A DNA stretch of 9,203 nt from Calditrichaceae bacterium (lineage in GTDB: Bacteria; Calditrichota; Calditrichia; Calditrichales; Calditrichaceae). The DNA lies in NCBI GenBank assembly GCA_030592985.1, contig JAUVIB010000102.1, positions 1 through 9,203 on the forward strand, given 5' to 3'. Of this stretch, positions 1 through 6,745 are shown piece after piece (position 1 is the stretch's first letter; every line of letters starts with the position of its first letter). The position numbers and the translations under genes are program-made. The notes under the pieces are model-generated. The model was not told the DNA's origin, searched no databases, and was given only the letters and a program-made list of their open reading frames with translations.

Positions 1-230
1 ATTTTTGTGTGTTAATAACTGTGTCATTAACTAAAACTAAATAATAAAAACTTAAACCTATCATATATTTAAATTAAAAAATATAAATATAAATATAACT
101 AAAGAACAAGATTTACAGAAGATATCAACAATAAAAATAATCATAAGTCTAATAAAAATATAACTCAATTTAACTTATTAACAAATCCACAGACCCTATA
201 AAGACTATTATTATAAATATTAAACTATAG
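1..230. other. AT-rich non-coding region
   Basis: No credible coding region is visible here. The stretch is dominated by A and T runs, including a short tandem repetition of an ATAAAT-like hexamer around positions 80-98. It lies downstream of the stop codon of the minus-strand rhamnosidase gene. The area around that stop (about 215-235) contains a weak, entirely A/T imperfect palindrome. It lacks a GC-rich stem and a clear U-tract, so I do not call a terminator. No tRNA-like fold or recognisable promoter was seen. Confidence 0.6.
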
Positions 231-2990
231 TTATATTATAGTACTTTTCAATATTCTAACAGGTCCTATTATACCTGAATCTATTATTTCTCTATTTGAT
301 GTATCGTATTTCTTATAATTTATATTTACAAAGAAAAATTTTCTCCAAATGATTTTATTTCTATCTAAGTATGAAATTCTGTTTGCAGCTAAATTTGTTA
401 CTATTATTTCTATTTTATTAGTTCCACTTTTTAAATATTTTCCTATATTTTTTTTAAAGGGTATACTCCATAAACTTCCTGCATCTTGTCCGTTTAATTT
501 AATTTTTGCACTCTCGTAAATTAATCCTAAATCTAATTCATATAAATAATTTTTTTCTTTTTTATCTATGCTAAATGTTGTAGTGTATTTTGCTGTTCCG
601 GAAAAATTATCATATTCTTCTATATTTAAGTCGGACCATAATATAGTAGTATCTACCATTATACTTTTGGGTAATGATGGACCACCAGTCAGAAATTCTA
701 TTTTCCAAGGACCCTTAACAATAATATCATCTTTAAATATTCCTCGATATTTCCATGAAGGAATAATTTTTGGACTTTCATTATATGTTCTAATGATTAA
801 GGATTCACCCGGATCTAACTGTAAGTAGATTTCTTTCTTCTGCTCGTTTATTCTGGTTTTTGCTGCTCCTTTGTTTCCTGTCAAGGGATCAAAAAAGATG
901 ACAGCATCATATGATACAGCTAAAGTAATCCAATTATTAACTTTTTTATTGTTTAAATTTGCAATAAAATAGTCATATCCCATATCATTTTTTCGTTTTC
1001 TTTTAATTGATTGAATACCATAATTTATTAAGGATTCATTGTTAACATTGGTGTTTTTTAATGCTTTTTCTAAGTGAGGAGTCACAAGGAACTTACCTTG
1101 TCCTATTTTAATATAGTCTATAGAGTCACTTTTTATAAAAGATAAATTTTTAAGGGATTCAAAAAATTGATTTTGTTTAGTGTTAAAATTTGAAAAACCA
1201 GGTATACTTTTTGGTAATTTATTATGAAAAATAATTGTAGCTCCTTTTTCAGCTAACAAATATAACTGTTTCCATGTTTTTAATGGAATGTAATTACACT
1301 CAGGAACAACGATGGTTTTAAAAGTAACATTGTGTGATAATAGAGCATTATTTTTAACTTTTAAGTTCATTATTTGTTTATCGGATATATAATCAAAATC
1401 ATATCCTCTATTTTTTAAATTATTGGCAATTTTAGATATAGGAAAGTTTGTAAACCAATCAATTGTATGAACATTTAACACTTTTATCTGCAAATCAGTA
1501 AAACTATGCCAAATATCCTGAATAGGCCAATAAAGTAGAATATCATTTGAAGGTAAACCGTTTTGTAAAATAGATTGACAACGTGTTACATATTTATTTA
1601 ATTCCGGGAAATCTTGCCAGATAGTATTTTCAGGTTCGAAATGAGTTGAAGCATAAAAAAGCCATCCGGGCCAAACGGCATTTTTTGGTGAATAAGCATT
1701 TCCATGATAATAAATATGGTTTATTCCAGCAAGAAAAAGTTGGTCAAGTTCTGGTTTTATCTGAGCTAAAGATACCATATAGTGATCATGCTGCCAGGTA
1801 CAGGTTTCAGAAGAAATTAATCGTTTACCGCTAACATGTGCGGCAGAGGAAGAAAATTTTAATATAAGAGGTTTAAAAATACTCTCTTCAATATTAGTAG
1901 AATTTTGCCTTAATCCGGGAATATTAAAAAAAGTTGTCCCGAAAATTTCTGTTTCCGGAATATCAGACAAACTGTAATTATCTAAAATATTTGCTGGGGC
2001 ACCATGTGCTTCGTTACGGGTTATCCATTTATGATTATGAGCCCATGAAACCCAGGTTTTTATATATTGATGATGAAGCTCTGATAAAGTATTTCGATAA
2101 TCAGCTTTAATTCTTTTCACAATATCACTATCTTTTTGTGAAAATAGCTCAGGTAAATAATCTTGCAAATTATAACCATTTATATTTAAAAAATCAGGGA
2201 AAAAATTATTTGTCCATGTTGCATTATAATATTCATAGGAATCATGATATTGAGCCCTGATAAGTGGGGCATTATATGTTTTAAATGCCTGATTAAACCG
2301 CTCAAGATAAAAGAGCATCGATTGTGAAGAGAAAGGATCCAGTACTAACCCTTCATTTCCCGGAGCAGCCCTTTTAACTTTTTGTTGTGTTCCTTCTGTC
2401 CATACTTTAAAAATTTGCCAATCATCATTTGTCGCTTTCCAAAAAATTTCATTATCTATATTAATAAGTTTTAATAAATCAATAGATTTATGGTTATCAG
2501 AAAAAGCACGTAAACTTTGAATAGTATCGGGATCAATTTTAATATGGACTGATTCCCCTTTTTGAAGCGAATATTTTTCATATCTAATTTTTAAAGCAGC
2601 ATCTTTTTTTGTTATGTGAGAACCCCCAAAAGGCCAACCGGTCCCGGTGGTCATATCCACATTTAAGTTTAAACGCTTGGCTTCAGTGGATGTATATCCA
2701 AGCATATCAATCCATTTTGGACTTAGAAAATCAATATATTTATTTTCTTCACCTTGTACACCATAAATTGGTATCACTAAAACACCGCCGATACCGGCGT
2801 CAGATAAATTTTTTAAATTATAAGTTATATTTTCTTTATCAACGGCACTCCCCATCCACCACCAGTAAACACCTGGTTTGTTTTCAACCTTAATAATTGG
2901 CCAATTATACTCAGATTCTTTGCTGTTATTAGAGCATGATATTAAAATCAAACTCAAAAAAAGGAAAAAAACTAATTTTAACGAGGTCAT
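231..2990 (-). CDS. GH106-type alpha-L-rhamnosidase, predicted lipoprotein
   Basis: Predicted exported glycoside hydrolase that removes alpha-L-rhamnose from a polysaccharide or glycoside. The 919-residue product begins with a lipoprotein signal: a hydrophobic stretch, then lipobox LISC with Cys19 and Ser at +2, which suggests outer-membrane anchoring. The family-typical N-terminus is visible: YWWWMG at residues 42-47, the helix ending in DAGIGGVL (about 64-71), then EAKRLNL and GTGWPFGG (116-123). Two conserved-looking acidic motifs follow: NEAHG with Glu327 and SSETCTW with Glu395. Both are plausible active-site glutamates, by inference. The last roughly 130 residues form a beta-rich jelly-roll-like sugar-binding module with LNGQDAG, a following W-x-x-P, and a late NRISYL. 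GH106 proteins are often somewhat longer (about 1,000 residues or more), but no frameshift is seen. The start is supported by GGAG at 2997-3000 on the minus strand, 6 nt upstream. It lies 72 nt after a gene for another secreted protein, probably in the same transcript. Family assignment is fairly sure; the substrate is unknown. Confidence 0.8.
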   Translation of the reverse strand: MTSLKLVFFLFLSLILISCSNNSKESEYNWPIIKVENKPGVYWWWMGSAVDKENITYNLKNLSDAGIGGVLVIPIYGVQGEENKYIDFLSPKWIDMLGYTSTEAKRLNLNVDMTTGTGWPFGGSHITKKDAALKIRYEKYSLQKGESVHIKIDPDTIQSLRAFSDNHKSIDLLKLINIDNEIFWKATNDDWQIFKVWTEGTQQKVKRAAPGNEGLVLDPFSSQSMLFYLERFNQAFKTYNAPLIRAQYHDSYEYYNATWTNNFFPDFLNINGYNLQDYLPELFSQKDSDIVKRIKADYRNTLSELHHQYIKTWVSWAHNHKWITRNEAHGAPANILDNYSLSDIPETEIFGTTFFNIPGLRQNSTNIEESIFKPLILKFSSSAAHVSGKRLISSETCTWQHDHYMVSLAQIKPELDQLFLAGINHIYYHGNAYSPKNAVWPGWLFYASTHFEPENTIWQDFPELNKYVTRCQSILQNGLPSNDILLYWPIQDIWHSFTDLQIKVLNVHTIDWFTNFPISKIANNLKNRGYDFDYISDKQIMNLKVKNNALLSHNVTFKTIVVPECNYIPLKTWKQLYLLAEKGATIIFHNKLPKSIPGFSNFNTKQNQFFESLKNLSFIKSDSIDYIKIGQGKFLVTPHLEKALKNTNVNNESLINYGIQSIKRKRKNDMGYDYFIANLNNKKVNNWITLAVSYDAVIFFDPLTGNKGAAKTRINEQKKEIYLQLDPGESLIIRTYNESPKIIPSWKYRGIFKDDIIVKGPWKIEFLTGGPSLPKSIMVDTTILWSDLNIEEYDNFSGTAKYTTTFSIDKKEKNYLYELDLGLIYESAKIKLNGQDAGSLWSIPFKKNIGKYLKSGTNKIEIIVTNLAANRISYLDRNKIIWRKFFFVNINYKKYDTSNREIIDSGIIGPVRILKSTII

Positions 2991-3062
2991 AATAATCTCC
3001 TATAATATTATGTCTATTTTTAAGTAGTGGAAAAGTTATTAGATATTTTTAGTTAAAGTTTA

Positions 3063-4580
3063 TTAAAAATTTTTAATTAAAATATTTTTTGTGTTTTTTC
3101 GGTTAATTATAAGAACTCCGGATACACCGCGGTATTTTTTATATTCCCATTGAGATTTTGCTAATGGTTTGCCATCTGCATATACTAAAGGATTAAAAAG
3201 AAGTTTTAATTTTTCCTGTCCATGAGCGTTAAAAGTTTGATATTGTATGTGATCTTCAAAATAACGAATATTGCTAATTACGGAAGTGGTAGAAAAAAGA
3301 TGGTTTTCATTTTGTGGCAGCATTTCCGGTATTACAGACATACCATCAAAAAAATGGCTCAAATAATCCCAATAAGAATCAGAAAACCAGGGTTTTTTAT
3401 ATTCAATGCCCACATAATTTATCGCTCTATTCGTTTTCGAGTTTTTGTTATAAGCTGAATAAGAAGAAAGAGCAAACGCAGCGCGTGCCTCTTCCCTGTC
3501 TTCTTCGTTTTGAGTGATTTCAGACCATAAAGTAACAACGGAAGCATATCGTGCGGTGTGACTACTCATCTGAAGAAGAAAAGAATCCTGTTCACGAATA
3601 CTTGTTGCTCCATAATGTTGAGTTTTTCCGTAGCGGTTTTTTACCCAATGAAGAAGTTTCGGAATATTATTCCTATAATTAGGATCTAATTCTTTATGTA
3701 ATAGTATATATCGTGCTGTTTCCATTGGGTTTTGTTGATTAAAATTTTTAGAGTCAGATTTTACGTCTTCAAAATATCCGGACCAGTAATAATTGGTCAG
3801 AGGATATCTGATAATCCATTCCATTACTTCGTTACGTTTTTGTAATAAAATATTTTTTTGGAATGTACCATCATTTAATTCGATTAACACGTCCAAAAGA
3901 TTTACAACTGTAATCATATTAGACGTGTAGGAAGCCAAAACTTCTCCTGTTTTCAGGTTAACTCGAAAAGGTAAAGGGGAGTTATTTTTGTTTCCATTAG
4001 TAATATGTTTTAGCAAGGTTCTGCAAACATCGAAACCTTTAGAGCGGTAATAAGTATCGCCGGTTATCTTATAAAAAGTGAGATAACCTAGAGCACACAT
4101 GGATATTTTATCCACGCCAGCCCGTTCGTCAGTATATTCTCCATCCGGCGTATCATCCTGAGTTCGGGGTACATTTGGCCAGGCCCAGTCAAAAGGTGTA
4201 TGATAATAGATTACTCTGTCAATAATTTTTTTAACTGGAGCCAGTGAACCTCTGTTACCGGTATAAGCATAATATTTGCGGTGTGTTTCAACAGCCCAGT
4301 AAACATTACTTCCCTGGTTATTCTGTTTAGCCATGAAGGTACCGTCTTCATTAAATTTTGCGGTTACAAGATACCAGGGATCTTCTCCAAATATTGTAGA
4401 AACTGTTGGGCAATTGGTTATAAAATTTATACTCCAATTAATAATATTATCATACGAAGTCCATGAATCTAACTTTTCATGTTTGTTTAAAATAACAATA
4501 TGATCCAAAATTTTATCAGCGGAATACAAAGGAAGAGTAATGATAAGTATTAAAATATAGTAAAGTGAATATTTTTTCAT
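3063..4580 (-). CDS. Secreted protein of unrecognised family, probable (alpha/alpha) hairpin barrel
   Basis: I do not recognise this 505-residue protein by name. It starts with a Sec-type signal peptide (Lys-Lys, then a hydrophobic core at about residues 5-19, with probable cleavage near LYSA-D), so it should be periplasmic or extracellular. There is no lipobox. The body is helical and aromatic-rich, with repeated phrases of the type found in six-hairpin glycosidases and polysaccharide lyases: YYAYTGN near 103-109 and FYKITGD at 169-175. A polar, acidic segment at 139-158 (RTQDDTPDGEYTDER followed by GVDK) is the best candidate for a ligand or catalytic site. From about residue 415 the sequence becomes beta-like, suggesting a small C-terminal sandwich domain. 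No Shine-Dalgarno sequence precedes the ATG, but the signal peptide at the N-terminus supports this start. Position just upstream of a GH106 rhamnosidase gene on the same strand suggests a role in breaking down the same glycan. A lyase, glycosidase or non-catalytic binding protein are all possible. Confidence 0.6.
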   Translation of the reverse strand: MKKYSLYYILILIITLPLYSADKILDHIVILNKHEKLDSWTSYDNIINWSINFITNCPTVSTIFGEDPWYLVTAKFNEDGTFMAKQNNQGSNVYWAVETHRKYYAYTGNRGSLAPVKKIIDRVIYYHTPFDWAWPNVPRTQDDTPDGEYTDERAGVDKISMCALGYLTFYKITGDTYYRSKGFDVCRTLLKHITNGNKNNSPLPFRVNLKTGEVLASYTSNMITVVNLLDVLIELNDGTFQKNILLQKRNEVMEWIIRYPLTNYYWSGYFEDVKSDSKNFNQQNPMETARYILLHKELDPNYRNNIPKLLHWVKNRYGKTQHYGATSIREQDSFLLQMSSHTARYASVVTLWSEITQNEEDREEARAAFALSSYSAYNKNSKTNRAINYVGIEYKKPWFSDSYWDYLSHFFDGMSVIPEMLPQNENHLFSTTSVISNIRYFEDHIQYQTFNAHGQEKLKLLFNPLVYADGKPLAKSQWEYKKYRGVSGVLIINRKNTKNILIKNF

Positions 4581-4763
4581 GGATTTAAGTACTTTTATTT
4601 TGAAATGTTACTTAAAATATGAATTAATCTTAAAGTTAAATCGTTTTTATACAAAGTACAAGTATTAAATTAATTCCGTTATAAAATAACTAATATGGAA
4701 ATTTGACATTTAATTGTTAAATTCAAATTGATGATAATTAAGTTTTTAATAAATGGAGAAAAA
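4581..4763. promoter_or_regulatory. Divergent intergenic region with possible promoters
   Basis: This 183-nt AT-rich spacer separates the minus-strand secreted-protein pair from the plus-strand cysteine synthase-like/murB/murA genes, so it should contain promoters for both directions. On the plus strand a perfect TTGACA hexamer occurs at 4703-4708. No good TATAAT-like hexamer lies at the normal 16-18 nt spacing: GATAAT at 4733-4738 is 24 nt away. The promoter is therefore only suggested. No operator-like palindrome was obvious. Confidence 0.3.
4755..4759 (+). promoter_or_regulatory. Ribosome binding site deciding the start of the PLP enzyme
   Basis: GGAGA lies 4 nt before the ATG at 4764. 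An in-frame ATG at 4728 would add 12 residues not expected in the family (MMIIKFLINGEK) and would place this Shine-Dalgarno sequence inside the gene. The 4764 start is preferred. Confidence 0.65.
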
Positions 4764-5711
4764 ATGAGCTTGAAGCGAAAAGAAAATTTATTGGATGCCA
4801 TCGGCAATACTCCTCTAATTAAAATAAATAATATTACAAAAGGGCTAAAAAGTACAATCTGGGCAAAGCTGGAATTTATGAATCCTGGCGGTAGTGTTAA
4901 AGACCGCATCTCCAAATATATGGTGGAAAAAGCTGAAAAAGAAGGGAAATTAAAACCCGGTGATACCATAATTGAAAACTCCTCCGGAAACACTGCTTTT
5001 GGGTTAGCAATGGTAGCATTGCAAAAAGGATATAAATGTAAAATTGTAATCAGAGACACAACAAGCATAGAAAAAATCAGAATGTTACAACACCTTGGAG
5101 CGGAAACTATTTTGGTTGATGCATCGATACCACCGGAGGATGAACGTTCTTATAATAATTATGCTAAAATCATAGTTAGGGAAACACCGAATTCTTATTA
5201 TATTGATCAACATAATAATTTGGCCAATAATGAAGCCCACTATAAAACTACTGGACCGGAAATTTGGGAACAAATGCAGGGTAAAATCGATTATTTTATT
5301 ATTGGTATCGGCACAGGCGGCACTATTTGTGGTATTGCCAAATATTTTAAAGAAAAAGACCCTAAAATTAAAGTAATTGCCGTTGATCCTGTCGGCTCAA
5401 TTTTCTATGATTATTTTAAACATAAAAAATTAATTAAGCCGTTTCATTATAGCTTGGAAGGACTTGGTGATGAATTTCTGCTTCCTACGGTACAATTTGA
5501 ATATATTGATGATATGGTTAAAATTGATGACCAAACAGCTTTTGATTATACTTTAAAATTAGCAGAAAAAGAAGGGATTATTGCCGGCGGATCCAGTGGA
5601 GCTAATATCTATGCAGCATTAAAATTAGCTGAAGAACTGGACAGGGAAGCACAGATAGTTACCATGTTTCCTGATAGCGGTTATAAATATTTTAGTACAA
5701 TTTTTAAATAA
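4764..5711 (+). CDS. PLP-dependent cysteine synthase/cystathionine beta-synthase-like enzyme
   Basis: Cytoplasmic fold-type II PLP enzyme of sulfur amino-acid metabolism, 315 residues from the preferred start. Visible motifs in order: IGNTPL (13-18); NPGGSVKDR with Lys46 as the PLP Schiff-base lysine; SSGNTA (73-78), the substrate/carboxylate loop; GTGGT (183-187), the PLP-phosphate loop; GGSSGA (275-280); and PDSG (303-306) near the C-terminus. The phrase DPVGSI (208-213), followed by EGLGDEF, resembles cystathionine beta-synthases more than O-acetylserine sulfhydrylases. The protein has only the catalytic core and lacks the C-terminal CBS-domain pair found in many bacterial CBS proteins. 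It could condense serine or an activated serine with homocysteine or sulfide; the sequence alone does not decide which. The usual SGNTG is SGNTA here, a small change in the active-site loop. The gene ends 23 nt before murB and is probably co-transcribed with it, a grouping with no obvious metabolic logic. Family membership is certain; the exact activity is not. Confidence 0.85.
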   Translation: MSLKRKENLLDAIGNTPLIKINNITKGLKSTIWAKLEFMNPGGSVKDRISKYMVEKAEKEGKLKPGDTIIENSSGNTAFGLAMVALQKGYKCKIVIRDTTSIEKIRMLQHLGAETILVDASIPPEDERSYNNYAKIIVRETPNSYYIDQHNNLANNEAHYKTTGPEIWEQMQGKIDYFIIGIGTGGTICGIAKYFKEKDPKIKVIAVDPVGSIFYDYFKHKKLIKPFHYSLEGLGDEFLLPTVQFEYIDDMVKIDDQTAFDYTLKLAEKEGIIAGGSSGANIYAALKLAEELDREAQIVTMFPDSGYKYFSTIFK

Positions 5712-5734
5712 ATAAAGTATCCACGAAGAAATCG

Positions 5735-6745
5735 ATGAATATAAAAGAATTATTATTAGAAAATAATATTAACTTTAAAAGTAATGTTTCTTTAGCGCAA
5801 TATACAACAATGAGAGTTGGTGGTCTGGCAGCTTTTCTTATAGAGACCCATAATGGCGATGAACTTAAAAAAGCGCTCATATTAGCCGAGAAAAACAACC
5901 TTCATTGGCTGCTTTTAGGAAAAGGAAGTAATGTAATTATATCAGATATGGGGTTTGACGGTCTGGTTATTATTAACAAAGCAGATTCATGGAAAATTAT
6001 TTCGCAAAAAAGCGATAATTGTTCTCCTAATCAAAGAACAGCAAGTCGCTTAGATAAAACAGAGAAAAAGAAAAAATACAATCAACCATCGTTTGAAAAA
6101 GTTCTCGTTCGGGTTGATTCCGGTGTATTGGTAACTTCATTTGCGCAAAAATTATATAAAAAAGGTATCACCGGTTTGGAGTGGTTTGCGGGCATTCCTG
6201 CAACCGTAGGCGGCGCTCTTTATATGAATATGCACGGAGGACATTATTTTTTTGGGGATTTATTAGTTCGGGCTAAAGTAATAAAAAATAATAAATGTAA
6301 AATAGTCGATTTTAATTATTTTAAATTTGATTATGACTATAGTATTCTGCATAATACCAAAGAAATGATATTATGGGCTGAGCTATGTCTTACAATGGGT
6401 GATATAGATAGAGCAAAAGAAACATTTAAAGAATGTGTAAGGCAAAAAGCCTTTCAACCCCAGCGATCAGCAGGGTGTGTTTTTAAAAACTTGAGTATAG
6501 AGGAAAAAAAGAAAAAGGATTTACCGTCACAATCTATTGGCTATATAATAGATAATGTATTAAAATTAAAAGGTTACAAAATCGGCGGTGCCATAATATC
6601 TCCAAAACATGCCGCATTTATTGAAAACACAGGAACCGCAACCGCAACCGATATCTTTTTGTTAACGGAAGTGATAATTAAAACAGCGAGAGAGAAATTA
6701 AATTTAGAGTTAAAATTGGAAATAGAATTTATAGGAAATTTTTAA
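5735..6745 (+). CDS. murB: UDP-N-acetylenolpyruvoylglucosamine reductase MurB, with an internal insertion
   Basis: Cytoplasmic FAD/NADPH enzyme that reduces UDP-GlcNAc-enolpyruvate to UDP-N-acetylmuramate, the second committed step of peptidoglycan synthesis. Family signatures: TTMRVGG (24-30), LGKGSNVIISD (61-71) for FAD binding, GLEWFAGIPATVGGA (147-161) with MN just after, QRSAGCVFKN (about 243-252), IGGAIIS, and a C-terminal LEIEFIG carrying the conserved acidic residue near Glu329. Oddities: Cys248 stands where the proton-donating Ser usually lies. About 30 extra hydrophilic, Lys-rich residues (roughly 88-121, including EKKKK) separate GLVI from VRVDSG. These bring the protein to 336 residues, compared with roughly 300 for related type II MurB enzymes. 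The motif commonly written YRxS is YDYS here. Only a weak purine stretch (GAAGAA, 5725-5730) precedes the ATG. The gene follows the PLP-enzyme gene by 23 nt and its stop directly abuts the murA start. The reading frame is intact throughout, so the protein is likely functional. Confidence 0.92.
   Translation: MNIKELLLENNINFKSNVSLAQYTTMRVGGLAAFLIETHNGDELKKALILAEKNNLHWLLLGKGSNVIISDMGFDGLVIINKADSWKIISQKSDNCSPNQRTASRLDKTEKKKKYNQPSFEKVLVRVDSGVLVTSFAQKLYKKGITGLEWFAGIPATVGGALYMNMHGGHYFFGDLLVRAKVIKNNKCKIVDFNYFKFDYDYSILHNTKEMILWAELCLTMGDIDRAKETFKECVRQKAFQPQRSAGCVFKNLSIEEKKKKDLPSQSIGYIIDNVLKLKGYKIGGAIISPKHAAFIENTGTATATDIFLLTEVIIKTAREKLNLELKLEIEFIGNF
6010..6051. repeat. Nested inverted repeat inside the murB insertion
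   Basis: Outer arms AAGCGA (6010-6015) and TCGCTT (6046-6051) are perfect complements. Inside them TGTTCT (6020-6025) and AGAACA (6035-6040) are also perfect complements around a 9-nt loop. The gaps between the two stem segments are 4 and 5 nt. The 42-nt unit is in frame within murB and falls inside the segment coding for the extra residues. It could be an in-frame palindromic element, an mRNA hairpin or chance. I saw no second copy in this window. Confidence 0.45.

Noticed and set aside
215..235. Imperfect palindrome around the rhamnosidase stop codon as a terminator
   Set aside because: The stem is entirely A/T with a mismatch and lacks a following U-run, so it does not meet the usual pattern of an intrinsic terminator.
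568..828. Plus-strand open frame of 86 codons inside the rhamnosidase gene
   Set aside because: It is antisense to the C-terminal module of the GH106 protein, which has recognisable family sequence, and shows no ribosome binding site.
3062..3077. A 16-bp perfect A/T palindrome at the stop codon of the secreted-protein gene
   Set aside because: It consists only of A and T with no loop, and so would make a very weak hairpin. It is not convincing as a terminator or operator.
4679..5068. Minus-strand open frame of 129 codons overlapping the start of the PLP enzyme gene
   Set aside because: It lies antisense to the well-supported PLP enzyme and spans the divergent spacer. It has no recognisable motif or ribosome binding site and is explained as a shadow frame.
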